From positions 744,001 to 808,000 of the forward strand of contig NZ_FXBM01000002.1 of the NCBI RefSeq assembly GCF_900177245.1: a stretch of 64,000 nucleotides of DNA, read 5' to 3'. Position numbers and translations under genes: made by a program. This document shows, piece after piece, positions 33,423-42,142 of this stretch (positions are counted from its first letter, which is position 1; each line of letters starts with the position of its first letter). Origin of the DNA: Rathayibacter oskolensis. GTDB lineage: Bacteria > Actinomycetota > Actinomycetes > Actinomycetales > Microbacteriaceae. The notes beneath the pieces were generated by a model. The model had not been told where the DNA came from and made no database searches. It saw nothing but the letters and a program-made list of their open reading frames with translations.

Positions 33423-33809
33423 ATGCGCCTCGATGTCGGTGCCGCCTGGTGTGCTGGGCGCCTCGAGCGATTGGTGCGGAACGTGGATGGACGCAAGGAC
33501 GGCAGGCGCGGCGATGGATGCCCTCGGTGGTGCGCGGGTGAGCACGACGAGATCTCGGCGGCGGCGGAGCGGCTGCACCGCTCCGCGACGAGATCGCTGC
33601 CGATGGTGCTCTGGTCGGACACCGGGGAGCCGGGCGACCCGTCGGCGGTGACGGTGCACGTCTCCGTCTGCCGGCCGGGCCCTGCGGGAGAGGAGCGGCT
33701 GCGGGTCGAGGCCGACGGCCTCGGCGCCCTCGACCTCGATCTCAGCTCCGCCGCACGGCTCGTCCGCGGGGTGGAGTCGACGCTGCGCCTACTCGATCCC
33801 ACCGCGTGA
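33423..33809 (+). CDS. DUF6907-like small protein
   Basis: The conserved part begins at about residue 32 with CPRWCAGEHDE, then VTVHVSVCRPGPAGEERLRVEA and LDLDLSSAARLVRGVE, resembling the DUF6907 family of small actinobacterial proteins with a CPxWC motif. The function is not known. The frame is open from ATG 33423 (128 residues), but GTG 33483 gives a 108-residue protein without the unconserved Arg/Gly-rich start and is at least as likely. The last 21 bases overlap the end of the convergent XRE gene. Confidence 0.65.
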   Translation: MRLDVGAAWCAGRLERLVRNVDGRKDGRRGDGCPRWCAGEHDEISAAAERLHRSATRSLPMVLWSDTGEPGDPSAVTVHVSVCRPGPAGEERLRVEADGLGALDLDLSSAARLVRGVESTLRLLDPTA

Positions 33810-34076
33810 GGCGCGGGGCGGGTTCGGCGGCAGCAGGTCCATCAGCTCGACCCCGAGGGCCTCGCAGAGCGCGAGCAGGGTGTGCAGCGTGGGGTTGGCC
33901 GGCGACCCCGGCTTCGACTCCCCCTTCTCGAACTTCTGGTAGGTGTAGCCGGCGAGGCCCGCCGCGTGCGCGATCCGCTCCTGGCTCTCGCCCTTGGCGA
34001 TGCGCGCGCGGTGCATGTTGGTGCCGAGCTCGCGGGCGTAGGTGGTCCAGTCGCGATCGGGGGAGGGTGTGGCCAT
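33789..34076 (-). CDS. Small XRE-family DNA-binding protein
   Basis: The 95-residue product is essentially one helix-turn-helix: NMHRARIAKGESQERIAHAAG, then TYQKFEKGESKPGSPANPTL and LLALCEALGVELMDLLP. Single-domain XRE proteins usually act as local repressors. It is convergent with the DUF6907-like gene (21-base overlap) and divergent from the HadA-like gene with about 138 bases between. No target can be named. Confidence 0.85.
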   Translation of the reverse strand: MATPSPDRDWTTYARELGTNMHRARIAKGESQERIAHAAGLAGYTYQKFEKGESKPGSPANPTLHTLLALCEALGVELMDLLPPNPPRASRGGIE

Positions 34077-34214
34077 GCCCGCCAGCTTCCGAGAAGTCGG
34101 CGCTGCGGTCAGCCACATGCAGATGGGAAATTGCCGATGGTCATACCGGCGTGAGCGATCGGAGGCGCCCACCGGCCCCCGGGGAGCCCTGACGGCAGCG
34201 CCTAGGATGGCCGG

Positions 34215-34661
34215 GTGCCAGTGAACCCCGAACTCGTCGGCCGCGTCTTCGCGCCCACCGAGCCCTATCAGGTGGGTCGGGAGAAGGTCCGCGAGTTCGC
34301 CCGCGCCGTCTCCGCGACCTCTCCCCTCCACCACGACGCGCAGGCAGCCCGCGAGGCCGGCTACGGCGACGTCGTCGCGCCGCCCACGTTCGCCGTGGTG
34401 GTGCAGGAGTACACCCTCGCGCGGCTCCTCGCCGAGCCCGACTCCGGGATCGACTTCAGCCGGGTCGTGCACGGCGACCAGCGGTTCAGCTACTCCCGGC
34501 CGATCGTCGCCGGTGACGAGCTGACGGCCACCCTCGCCGTCGCCTCGATCAAGCGCCTCGGTGCGCACTCGATGGTGACCACGGAGTCGACCATGGTCGA
34601 CGTCGAGGGCGCGCACGTCGTCACCGCGGTGTCCACTCTCGTCGTCAGGGGAGACGAATGA
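34215..34661 (+). CDS. MaoC-like dehydratase, HadA/FAS1-dehydratase type
   Basis: The 148-residue product has the hot-dog fold pattern of the N-terminal MaoC-like dehydratases: VGRVFAPTEPYQVGREKVREF, GDVVAPPTFAVVV, FSRVVHGDQRFSYSRPIVAGD. In mycobacteria the paired proteins HadA/HadC and HadB form the (3R)-hydroxyacyl-ACP dehydratase of long-chain fatty acid elongation. This subunit lacks the catalytic Asp-His pair seen in the next gene, as expected for HadA. The start is GTG 34215. Its stop overlaps the HadB-like start by four bases. The order HadA-HadB-MurB is widely kept in Actinobacteria. Confidence 0.85.
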   Translation: MPVNPELVGRVFAPTEPYQVGREKVREFARAVSATSPLHHDAQAAREAGYGDVVAPPTFAVVVQEYTLARLLAEPDSGIDFSRVVHGDQRFSYSRPIVAGDELTATLAVASIKRLGAHSMVTTESTMVDVEGAHVVTAVSTLVVRGDE

Positions 34662-35089
34662 CCGCCGACCGCCCCGCCCTCGCCGAGCTGTCGGTCGGTG
34701 ACGTGGTCGCCGAGAGGCGGTTCCACCTCGAGCGCGGCACCCTCGTCCGATACGCCGGCGCCTCGGGAGACTTCAACCCGATCCACTACCGCGACGACGT
34801 CGCCGCCGAGGTGGGGCTCCCGGGCGTGCTGGCGCACGGGATGCTCACGATGGGGACGGCCGTGCAGGTCGTCGTCGACTGGGTCGGCGACCCGGGCCTC
34901 GTGGTCGACTACCAGGTGCGCTTCACCCGACCGGTCGTGGTCGATCCTCGCGAGGGCGCCGATGTCGACGTCGTCGCGAAGGTCGGTGCGCTCGGACTCG
35001 ACGAGGGCTGGGCGCGCATCGACCTCGCCGTGAGCGTCGCCGGACAGGCCGTCCTCGGCAAGGCCCAGGCGCGCGTCGCCCTGTCGTGA
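34658..35089 (+). CDS. MaoC-like dehydratase, HadB type (catalytic subunit)
   Basis: The 143-residue product carries the hydratase-2 motif YAGASGDFNPIHYRDDVA with the catalytic Asp and His, then LPGVLAHGMLTMG. It would form a heterodimer with the preceding subunit to dehydrate 3-hydroxyacyl thioesters. Start ATG 34658 overlaps the upstream stop (ATGA) and murB begins 10 bases after its end, so the three genes look like one transcript. Confidence 0.87.
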   Translation: MTADRPALAELSVGDVVAERRFHLERGTLVRYAGASGDFNPIHYRDDVAAEVGLPGVLAHGMLTMGTAVQVVVDWVGDPGLVVDYQVRFTRPVVVDPREGADVDVVAKVGALGLDEGWARIDLAVSVAGQAVLGKAQARVALS

Positions 35090-35099
35090 CCGACTCGCG

Positions 35100-36221
35100 A
35101 TGACTCCTCTCTCCTCGCTCACGACGCTCCGGGTCGGCGGCCCCGCCGGTCGCCTCGTCGAAGCGACGACCGAGGCCGAGCTGGTCTCGACCCTCCAGAC
35201 GCTCTGGGCCGACGACGAGCCGTGGCTCGTCCTCGGCGGAGGCTCGAACCTCCTGGTCGGCGACGACGGAGTCGACGCGACGGTCGTCCTCGTGCGCACC
35301 TCGGGCATCGAGCGCCTCGAGACCGCCGAGCCGGGAGCCGTACACCTCCGCGTGCAGGCGGGGGAGTCGTGGGACGGGCTCGTCGCCGCGGCGGTGGAGC
35401 GAGGCTGGGCCGGGCTCGAGGCCCTGAGCGGGATCCCCGGGACCGTCGGCGCCTCGCCCGTGCAGAACATCGGCGCCTACGGTCAGGAGCTGTCGGACAC
35501 CCTCGTCGCGGTGTCCTTCCTCGACGAGGGAGCCCGCGAGCCGGTGCGGCTGAGCGCCGAGGAGCTCGGGCTCGGCTACCGCACGTCGGTCATCAAGCAG
35601 GGTCGCCGCGGGGTCGTCCTCGCCGTCGAGCTGCTCCTCGAGGAGTCGGGGGAGCAGGGCGCCGGGTCGCCCGTGGCCTACAGCCAGCTCGCCACGGCCC
35701 TCGGAGTCGCTCTCGGTGATCGCGTACCGCTGACCGCGGTGCGCGAGACCGTCCTCCGGCTGCGGGCGTCGAAGGGCATGGTGCTCGACCCGGCCGACCC
35801 CGACACGGCCAGTGCCGGCTCCTTCTTCACGAACCCCCTGGTCACGGTCGCCTTCGCCGACTCGCTGCCGCCCGCGGCCCCGCGCTGGCCGGTCGAGCCC
35901 GTGCACGAGGCCGCCGTGGTCACCCCTCTCTCGGCCGTCGAGGCGGGTGCGCCCGTCGGCGTCCCCGCTCCCGCGGCGCCCGGTGAGCTGGTCAAGCTCA
36001 GCGCGGCGTGGTTGATCGAGCACTCGGGAGTCTCGCGCGGGTTCGCGCTGCCGGGCTCGCGCGCCGCCGTCTCGAGCAAGCACACGCTCGCCCTCACGAA
36101 CCGGGGCGGCGCCCGCGCTGAGGAGATCGCCGAGCTGGCCCGCTACGTGCAGGGCAGGGTGCTCTCCGAGTTCGGCGTGCTCCTGCACCCGGAGCCGGTC
36201 GTCGTCGGCACCACGGTCTGA
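35100..36221 (+). CDS. murB: UDP-N-acetylenolpyruvoylglucosamine reductase
   Basis: The 373-residue product is MurB, the FAD-dependent enzyme that reduces UDP-GlcNAc-enolpyruvate to UDP-MurNAc in the cytoplasm. Visible motifs are TTLRVGGPAG at the N-terminus, VLGGGSNLLVGDDG, SGIPGTVGASPVQNIGAYGQE, the GYRTS loop, AGSFFTNP with the catalytic Ser, and VSSKHTLALTNRG near the end. It has the type I insertion and usual length. The gene is the last of the HadA-HadB-murB set. Confidence 0.95.
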   Translation: MTPLSSLTTLRVGGPAGRLVEATTEAELVSTLQTLWADDEPWLVLGGGSNLLVGDDGVDATVVLVRTSGIERLETAEPGAVHLRVQAGESWDGLVAAAVERGWAGLEALSGIPGTVGASPVQNIGAYGQELSDTLVAVSFLDEGAREPVRLSAEELGLGYRTSVIKQGRRGVVLAVELLLEESGEQGAGSPVAYSQLATALGVALGDRVPLTAVRETVLRLRASKGMVLDPADPDTASAGSFFTNPLVTVAFADSLPPAAPRWPVEPVHEAAVVTPLSAVEAGAPVGVPAPAAPGELVKLSAAWLIEHSGVSRGFALPGSRAAVSSKHTLALTNRGGARAEEIAELARYVQGRVLSEFGVLLHPEPVVVGTTV

Positions 36222-36238
36222 CGCGGGCGGGGCGGCCG

Positions 36239-37099
36239 TCAGGAGTCGCGGCGGATCCAGCGGAACGTCAGCCGGCACGCCACCAGTCCCACGACCAGCC
36301 AGACGGCCAGGGCGATGGCGACTCCGCCCAGATCCCAGGCTCCGTCGACCTCGAGCCTCTCGAAGTCCGACGGGAGGAAGACGGCGCGCATCCCCTGCGC
36401 GATCCACTTCAGCGGGAAGACGCTCGCGACGTTCTGCAGCCAGTCCGGCAGCGTCGTGAACGAGAGGTACGACCCCGAGATGAACTGCAGCACGAGCAGC
36501 GGCGGCACGATGACCGCCGTCGCGCTCTTGCCCGACCGGGGCAGAGCAGAGACGGCGATCCCGAGGATCGCCGACGTCGCCACTCCGGCGAGGTAGACCC
36601 AGGCGAACGTCGCCCAGCGCCACCCGTCGGTCGGCAGCTCGACCGAGAAGACGGTGGCGGCGACGACCAGGAGCAGGGCGGTCTGCGCGAGGCTGGTCAC
36701 GAGCACCTGCCCGAACTTGCCGAGGAAGTAGCTCAGCACCGGCAGGGGAGCCCCGGCGAGACGCTTCAGCGTGCCGTCGCTGCGCTCGACCGCGATGTCG
36801 ACTCCGAGGTTCTGCACGCCCGAGAGCAGGATGCCGGCCGCCGCGAGTCCCGGCACGTAGTACTCGGCCATCGTGATGCCAGCGCTCTGCGGGTCGGACT
36901 GCATCACGGCGTTCTCGCCGAACGCCACCGAGAAGATCGTCAACAGCAGCACCGGGAAGAGGAAGGTGAAGAAGACCTGGTCGGGCGCGCGGAAGTAGGA
37001 GCGCACCTCGTAGCGCGCACGCGCCGCCCCGAGGCGGAGCGTCCGGCCGGGGCCGGTGCGCAACGGCCGGACCCGGCCGGGGGAGACGAGGGTGCTCAT
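36239..37099 (-). CDS. ABC-2 type transporter permease
   Basis: The 286-residue product has about six membrane segments (FFTFLFPVLLLTIFSVAFG, YYVPGLAAAGILLSGVQNLG, VLVTSLAQTALLLVVAATVF, WVYLAGVATSAILGIAVSAL, and so on). The ABC-2 loop PPLLVLQFISGSYLSF is followed by PDWLQNVASVFPLKWIAQGMR. It is the membrane half of an export system with the ATPase encoded upstream, overlapping by four bases. The cargo is unknown; such pairs often export drugs or lipids. Confidence 0.9.
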   Translation of the reverse strand: MSTLVSPGRVRPLRTGPGRTLRLGAARARYEVRSYFRAPDQVFFTFLFPVLLLTIFSVAFGENAVMQSDPQSAGITMAEYYVPGLAAAGILLSGVQNLGVDIAVERSDGTLKRLAGAPLPVLSYFLGKFGQVLVTSLAQTALLLVVAATVFSVELPTDGWRWATFAWVYLAGVATSAILGIAVSALPRSGKSATAVIVPPLLVLQFISGSYLSFTTLPDWLQNVASVFPLKWIAQGMRAVFLPSDFERLEVDGAWDLGGVAIALAVWLVVGLVACRLTFRWIRRDS

Positions 37100-37977
37100 G
37101 CGGGTTCTCCGATGCGGTCGAGGGTGTCGCCCGCGCGATCGTCGCGGATGAGGTCGAGGTAGATGTCCTCGAGGCTCGGACGGACGACCTCGAGGGCGGC
37201 GGGTTCGCCGAGCCGCTCGCCGAGCTCGGCGACGAGCCGGGCGGGTTCGGCGGAGCGGACCCGGTGCAGCACCCCCGCCTCCTCCCACTGGACGATCGGC
37301 ACCCGGGCCTCGTCGCCGCCGATCTCGCTCACCGGACCGATGGCCAGCAGGCGGCCGCCCGCGATGACGGCGGCCCGATCGCCGAGCCGTGCCGCCTCGT
37401 CGAGGTAGTGGGTGGTCAGCAGGATCGTCGTGCCCTCGCTCTTGAGCAGCGCGACCAGCTCCCAGAAGGAGTGGCGAGCCTCCGGATCGAAGCCCGTGGT
37501 CGGCTCGTCGAGGAACACGAGCTCGGGGCGTCCGATGATGCCCAGCGCCACGTCGACGCGTCGACGCTGGCCGCCCGAGAGCTTCCCGATGCGCGAGCGC
37601 GCCTTGGCGGTGAGTCCGACCGCCTCGATCGTCTCGTCGACGTCGCGCGGGTGCGGGTACAGGCCGGCGAAGTGGGCGATCTGCTCGCGGACGGTGGCGT
37701 TGCCGGACTCGCCGCTGGACTGGAGCACGATCCCGAGCCGCGACTTCCAGGCGAGATCGCCGTGCCGCGGGTCGACGCCGAGCACCGAGACCTCGCCTCC
37801 GGAGCGGTCGCGGTAGCCCTCGAGGATCTCGATCGTGGTCGACTTGCCCGCGCCGTTGGGGCCGAGGAGGGCGAAGGTCTCACCGCGGTGGATGTCGAAC
37901 GTGATGCCGGAGACCGCCGGCGCGCCGCCGTAGTCCTTCCGCAGGTCGCGGACGCAGACGGCGGAGTCGGGGCTCAT
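37096..37977 (-). CDS. ABC transporter ATP-binding protein (DrrA/CcmA type)
   Basis: The 293-residue product has Walker A GPNGAGKST, the Q-loop region LQSSGESGNATVREQ, signature LSGGQRRRVDVALGI and Walker B LVFLDEPTTGFD. A C-terminal domain of about 70 residues ends in VVRPSLEDIYLDLI, typical of drug-exporter ATPases. ATG at 37977 (MSPDSAVCVRDLRKDYGG) is chosen because the family N-terminus starts right after it. It is translationally coupled to the permease. A gene-free 312-base stretch lies upstream. Confidence 0.92.
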   Translation of the reverse strand: MSPDSAVCVRDLRKDYGGAPAVSGITFDIHRGETFALLGPNGAGKSTTIEILEGYRDRSGGEVSVLGVDPRHGDLAWKSRLGIVLQSSGESGNATVREQIAHFAGLYPHPRDVDETIEAVGLTAKARSRIGKLSGGQRRRVDVALGIIGRPELVFLDEPTTGFDPEARHSFWELVALLKSEGTTILLTTHYLDEAARLGDRAAVIAGGRLLAIGPVSEIGGDEARVPIVQWEEAGVLHRVRSAEPARLVAELGERLGEPAALEVVRPSLEDIYLDLIRDDRAGDTLDRIGEPA

Positions 37978-38118
37978 CGTCCCAGCGTGCACTGTCGGCG
38001 CCCCGAGGGACAGTGATCGCCGCATTCCGACGCACCCTTGCGGATCGCGCCCGCGCCCCTCGCTGATCCGGCAGTCGAGCGGGCGGGCCTGCGCGGGGCC
38101 GACGTCCACAGGGAGGTC

Positions 38119-38203
38119 GGTCTCGAGACGCCGCCTGCGCGGCTACTCGACCATCAGGCTGCGGGGAGCGCGTCGGCCGCTGCGCGGCCACTCGACCGGT
38201 GGG
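38119..38203. repeat. Intergenic repeat family B, copy 2, in a 312-base gap
   Basis: The gap 37978-38289 contains no supported gene. It holds GGTCTCGAGACGCCGCC-TGCGCGGC-TACTCGACC (38119 on), then a second unit GTCGGCCGCTGCGCGGCCACTCGACC. GGCCGCTGCGCGGCC is a near-palindrome. The CTCGA..TACTCGACC ends match the family B copies at 23448 and 56820. Confidence 0.75.
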
Positions 38204-38289
38204 CTACGGCGCGAGCGCGACCGGCGGTTCGCTGCAGCACCCGTCGCGAAGCCGACCGCGGCCGCTCGACGACGAAGGAGGAGAACGGC

Positions 38290-39516
38290 CTAACGGAACA
38301 GCGCCTGGAGGCGCTTCACGCCCTCGAGGAGCGCGTCGTCGCCGAGGGCGTAGGAGAGGCGCAGGTATCCGCTCGGGCCGAAGGCCTCTCCGGGGACCGT
38401 CGCGACCTCGGCCTGCTCGAGGATGAGGTCGGCCAGCTCGAGGGAGGTCGTCGGAGTGACGCCTCGCCACTCGCGGTTCAGCAGCCCGCTGACGTCGGGG
38501 TAGACGTAGAACGCTCCGCCCGGCGTCGGGCACTCGACCCCGTCGATCGCGTTCAGCTCGGCGACGATCGTGCGCCGGCGGCGGTCGAACGCGAGGCGCA
38601 TCTCCTCGGCCGGCTCCTGCGGGCCGGTGAGAGCGGCGATGGCCGCGCGCTGCGAGATGTTCGAGACGTTGCTCGAGAGGTGCGACTGCAGGTTCGAGGC
38701 GCCCTTGATCGCGTCGGCCGGGCCGACCATCCAGCCCACCCGCCAGCCCGTCATCGCGTAGGTCTTCGCGACGCCGTTCACGAGGATCGTGCGGTCGCGC
38801 AGCGCGGGAACCGCCTCCACGATCGAGGTGGCCGACTCGAGCGGCGCCGCGTCGTCCTGGCCCTCCTCGGCGTAGACGAGGTTCTGGTAGATCTCGTCGG
38901 CGACGACCCAGAGGCCGTGCTCCTCGGCCCACTCGCCGATGGCGCGGGTCTGCTCCGCCGAGTAGACGGCTCCGGTCGGGTTCGAGGGGGAGACGAAGAG
39001 GAGCACCGTCGTGCGCTCGGTCCGCGCCGCCTCGAGCTGCTCGACGGTGACGAGGTAGCCCTGGTCGGCGCCCGCGAAGACGTCGACCTGCACTCCTCCG
39101 GCGAGCTTGATCGCCTCGGGGTACGTGGTCCAGTAGGGAGTGGGGACGAGCACCTCGTCGCCGTCGTCGAGGAGCGTCTGGAAGGCCTGGTAGACGGCCT
39201 GCTTGCCGCCGTTGGTCACGACGACCTGCGAGGCCTCGACCGCCCATCCGGAGTCGCGCGCGGTCTTCTCGGCGATCGCCTCGCGGAGGTCGGGCAGCCC
39301 GGCGGCCGGGGTGTAGCGGTAGTTCCGCGGGTCGAGCACGGCGGCCGAGGCGGCCTCGACGATGTGCTCGGGGGTGCGGAAGTCGGGCTCTCCGGCGGCG
39401 TACGAGATGACGGGGCGGCCCTGCGCCTGGAGTGCCTTCGCCTTGGCGTCGACCTTCAGGGTCGCGGACTCGGCGATGGCGGCGATGCGGGCGGAGATGC
39501 GAGCGGAGGAGGACAC
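38290..39516 (-). CDS. aspC: PLP-dependent aminotransferase, class I (aspartate aminotransferase type)
   Basis: The 408-residue product is a fold-type I aminotransferase. It has the N-terminal [48 protein letters not shown], the Schiff-base lysine in [17 protein letters not shown], and the substrate-binding Arg in [10 protein letters not shown]. It likely moves amino groups between aspartate and 2-oxoglutarate; broader specificity is possible. GTG at 39516 gives the conserved start ([13 protein letters not shown]). It is divergent from tRNA-Trp/secE, its usual place in Actinobacteria. Confidence 0.92.
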   Translation of the reverse strand: MSSSARISARIAAIAESATLKVDAKAKALQAQGRPVISYAAGEPDFRTPEHIVEAASAAVLDPRNYRYTPAAGLPDLREAIAEKTARDSGWAVEASQVVVTNGGKQAVYQAFQTLLDDGDEVLVPTPYWTTYPEAIKLAGGVQVDVFAGADQGYLVTVEQLEAARTERTTVLLFVSPSNPTGAVYSAEQTRAIGEWAEEHGLWVVADEIYQNLVYAEEGQDDAAPLESATSIVEAVPALRDRTILVNGVAKTYAMTGWRVGWMVGPADAIKGASNLQSHLSSNVSNISQRAAIAALTGPQEPAEEMRLAFDRRRRTIVAELNAIDGVECPTPGGAFYVYPDVSGLLNREWRGVTPTTSLELADLILEQAEVATVPGEAFGPSGYLRLSYALGDDALLEGVKRLQALFR

Positions 39517-39572
39517 GATTCTCAGCGTATCCTGCGCGCGCGGAGGGCCGCCTCCGCCCCGTCGTGCCCGGC

Positions 39573-39601
39573 TGGACACGTCCAGCGGGTCCACGTACAC
39601 T
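39573..39601 (+). promoter_or_regulatory. Candidate promoter for tRNA-Trp-secE-nusG
   Basis: TGGACA (39573) and TACACT (39596) with a 17-base spacer fit a sigma70-type promoter. It would start transcription about 100 bases before tRNA-Trp. Confidence 0.55.
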
Positions 39602-39706
39602 CGTCCGAGGTAGTCGAACTCTGCCCCGATTCGCAGCGCCCGAGAGGGTGCGCAGCCGGGGGGAGCGGGGTCCGACTCCTCCTCGGATGCCCGCAACGGC
39701 ATCCAT

Positions 39707-39779
39707 AGGGCGGTGGCTCAATTGGTAGAGCAGCGGTCTCCAAAACCGCAGGTTGCAGGTTCGAGCCCTGTCCGCCCTG
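39707..39779 (+). tRNA. tRNA-Trp (CCA)
   Basis: The acceptor AGGGCGG/CCGCCCT is perfect. The anticodon loop CTCCAAA gives CCA, and the T-loop is TTCGAGC. The discriminator is G at 39779. The tRNA precedes secE, the usual actinobacterial order. Confidence 0.97.
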
Positions 39780-39891
39780 CACATCGATGCCCGTCGCACG
39801 CGGTCCCCGCGATGCAGCGGACATCGGTCCAGGGCCGCCTCACGGGCGGCCGGCCACACCGGAGGTTCCGGTGCGGGAAAGGTGCGTGCAG

Positions 39892-40167
39892 GTGGCCGGG
39901 AAAGCAGTCGACGAGCCGAGCGAGGACGTCGTCGCGATCGCGAATCAGCAGCGAGCCGCGCGGCGCAATCCGTTCGCGAGGATCGCCCTCTTCATCCGGC
40001 AGGTCATCGCCGAGCTGAAGAAGGTCGTCACGCCGACCCGCAAAGAGCTGGGCAACTACGTCGTGGTGGTGCTGATCTTCGTCGTCATCATGATGGCGCT
40101 GGTCTCGTTCCTCGACTGGGTGTTCGCGCTGGCCGTGACCTACGTCTTCGGCACACCCGCCACCTGA
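39892..40167 (+). CDS. secE: Preprotein translocase subunit SecE
   Basis: The 91-residue product is SecE: an amphipathic region ARIALFIRQVIAELKKVVTPTRKEL, then one membrane helix (YVVVVLIFVVIMMALVSFL). It clamps SecY in the protein-export channel. The start is uncertain. GTG 39892 has GAAAGG nine bases upstream and gives a normal length; in-frame GTGs at 39886 and 39871 (the latter five bases after GGAGG) would add a few residues. Confidence 0.93.
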   Translation: MAGKAVDEPSEDVVAIANQQRAARRNPFARIALFIRQVIAELKKVVTPTRKELGNYVVVVLIFVVIMMALVSFLDWVFALAVTYVFGTPAT

Positions 40168-40268
40168 GCCCGGAGGCGTCCGCGATCGCGAGAGCGGCGG
40201 ACGCCGGCGACAGCGGTGCGCGCCCCGAGCGGGCGCGGACCGGATCGAACGAGAGAGAGTTGTGACGA

Positions 40269-41246
40269 GTGTCTGACAGAAACCGCGACGACGTCGACTG
40301 GGCGACGGCTGCCGAGCAGTCGTCGGAGGTCGACGAGACGCAGGAGGGCGGCACCCTAGCCCAGGCTGAGGACGCCATCGAGCCCGCCGAGGAGGGCGCG
40401 CTGAGCGTCATCGACGAGAACGAGTCCGAGGACGACCTCGCCTCCGACCTGGAGGCGGCGCTCGACGCGATCGGCTCGGTCGACGACCCGGAGGCCGACT
40501 CGGCCGTCGACGAGGCCGCGCACATCGACACCGTCGAGGAGGCCGAAGCGGCCCTCGAGGCGGTCGAGGACGAGGCCGAGGTCGCCGCCGAGGACGCGGA
40601 GGCCACCGGCGAGGACGTCGCCGACATCGACCCCTACGAGGCGTTCCGCACGGAGCTGCGCGGCAAGATGGGCAAGTGGTACGTCATCCACTCCTACGCC
40701 GGCTTCGAGAAGCGCGTGAAGTCGAACATCGAGAACCGCAAGGTCTCGCTCGAGGCCGAGGACTACATCTTCGAGGTCCAGGTCCCGATGGAGGACGTGG
40801 TCGAGATCAAGAACGGCCAGCGCAAGATGGTGACCCGCGTCCGCATCCCGGGCTACGTGCTGGTGCGCATGGACCTCAACGAGGACTCGTGGTCGGTCGT
40901 CCGGCACACCCCCGGCGTGACCGGCTTCGTGGGCAACGCCCACAACCCGACTCCTCTGCGCTTCGAGGAGGCCTTCACCATGCTGAAGAGCCTCGTCGAG
41001 ATCAAGGACGTCGCCCCGTCGAAGGCCTCCGGCGCCAAGGGCCAGAAGCAGACGCAGCGCGTCCTGCCGGCCGAGGTCGACTTCGAGATCGGCGAGACGA
41101 TCACGATCAAGGAGGGCTCGTTCGCGGGTCTTCCGGGTTCGATCAGCGAGATCAAGCCCGAGAGCGGCAAGCTCACGGTGCTGGTGTCGCTCTTCGAGCG
41201 CGAGACTCCGGTCGAGCTGTCGTTCGATCAGGTCACCAAGCTCTGA
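40269..41246 (+). CDS. nusG: Transcription termination/antitermination factor NusG
   Basis: The 325-residue product has a normal NusG core: GKWYVIHSYAGFEKRVKSN at about 136-154, then RIPGYVLVRMDL and TGFVGNAHNPTPL. The KOW domain is FEIGETITIKEGSFAGLPG. The core is preceded by about 130 very acidic residues (Asp/Glu/Ala). E. coli NusG is about 180 residues; N-terminal acidic extensions are common in Actinobacteria, but this one is long. NusG binds RNA polymerase and couples it with Rho or ribosomes. GTG 40269 follows GAGAGAGAGTTGTG. A hairpin ends the transcript. Confidence 0.95.
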   Translation: MSDRNRDDVDWATAAEQSSEVDETQEGGTLAQAEDAIEPAEEGALSVIDENESEDDLASDLEAALDAIGSVDDPEADSAVDEAAHIDTVEEAEAALEAVEDEAEVAAEDAEATGEDVADIDPYEAFRTELRGKMGKWYVIHSYAGFEKRVKSNIENRKVSLEAEDYIFEVQVPMEDVVEIKNGQRKMVTRVRIPGYVLVRMDLNEDSWSVVRHTPGVTGFVGNAHNPTPLRFEEAFTMLKSLVEIKDVAPSKASGAKGQKQTQRVLPAEVDFEIGETITIKEGSFAGLPGSISEIKPESGKLTVLVSLFERETPVELSFDQVTKL

Positions 41247-41267
41247 CGCTCGCCGTCGCGCTGCAGC

Positions 41268-41303
41268 CGAACGCCTCCTCCGCCTGCCGGAGGGGGCGTT
41301 CGG
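41268..41303 (+). terminator. Terminator after nusG
   Basis: CCGAACGCCTCCTCC (41268 on) pairs with GGAGGGGGCGTTCGG (41289-41303), 14 of 15 positions, with a loop of about six bases. It separates nusG from the ribosomal protein genes. Confidence 0.7.
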
Positions 41304-41316
41304 CGTTGCGGGGTGG

Positions 41317-41440
41317 GGTGCGATCTGCGGGTGCTCGTGCGATTCGCAGGAATCGGTACGGTCTGCCAGCGATCGAGGCGAGCAAGCGCTCTCCTGAGCC
41401 AGGTGTCGGCCGGAGAAGCAGGATCTCCTGCAGATTGCAC
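41317..41440. repeat. Intergenic repeat family A, copy 2, in a 381-base gap
   Basis: The gap 41247-41627 has no gene. Direct motifs GGTGCGATCTGCGGG (41317) and GTGCGATTCGCAGG (41337) face the inverted copy CCTGCAGATTGCAC (41427-41440). The centre contains AAGCGCTCTCC, as in copy 1. It lies between the nusG terminator and the rplK promoter region. Confidence 0.8.
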
Positions 41441-41464
41441 CGGCACCTGCGGCAGGAGTCGCCC

Positions 41465-41493
41465 TGTCGTTACCGGCCCGAAGCGTGTAAGAT
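41465..41493 (+). promoter_or_regulatory. Candidate promoter for rplK-rplA
   Basis: TAAGAT (41488-41493) is a plausible -10. The -35 region 17 bases upstream (TGTCGT) is weak. It would give a leader of about 130 bases, long enough for the L1-binding autoregulation known for this operon, though no such site was identified. Confidence 0.35.
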
Positions 41494-41627
41494 CGGACGG
41501 GTTTTCGTGTCGGCGCCCCGAGTGTGCGCGCCGGCCGACCCTCCTCCACCGCGATGCGACTGTGTCGTCTGCGCGGGAGAGCGGCCGGGAACCCCCACCG
41601 CTCGAACCCTGAGAAAAGGAATCCTGA

Positions 41628-42059
41628 ATGGCCCCCAAGAAGAAGGTCACCGGTCTGATCAAGCTCCAGATCAAGGCCGGCGCGGCGAACCCCGCGCCCC
41701 CGATCGGACCGGCGCTCGGTCAGCACGGCGTCAACATCATGGAGTTCTGCAAGGCGTACAACGCCCAGACCGAGTCGCAGCGCGGCAACGTCATCCCCGT
41801 CGAGATCACCGTCTACGAGGACCGTTCGTTCACGTTCATCCTCAAGACCCCGCCCGCCGCGGAGCTCATCAAGAAGGCCGCCGGCGTCGCCAAGGGCTCG
41901 TCGACCCCGCACACCGTCAAGGTCGCCAAGCTGACCCGCGCGCAGGTCCGCGAGATCGCGGAGGCGAAGCAGGTCGACCTGAACGCCAACGACATCGACG
42001 CGGCAGCGAAGATCATCGCCGGCACGGCCCGCTCGATGGGCATCACCGTAGAGGGCTAG
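41628..42059 (+). CDS. rplK: 50S ribosomal protein L11
   Basis: The 143-residue product is L11: [29 protein letters not shown] begins the N-terminal thiostrepton-binding domain ([19 protein letters not shown]), and the C-terminal rRNA-binding domain contains [22 protein letters not shown]. It binds 23S rRNA in the GTPase-associated centre. GAAAAGGA precedes the ATG. rplA follows after 83 bases that contain a small AGAGCC/GGCTCT hairpin. Confidence 0.98.
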
Positions 42060-42142
42060 TCCTCGCGCCCTTCCAGAACTCAACACCCGTGGGAGAGCCC
42101 GCCAGGCTCTAGAACCACATTCTCGTTTCAAGGAGAAACAAC

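Noticed and set aside
42095-42111. A terminator between rplK and rplA
   Set aside because: AGAGCC/GGCTCT is only a 6-bp stem without a T-tract, and the two genes are normally co-transcribed.
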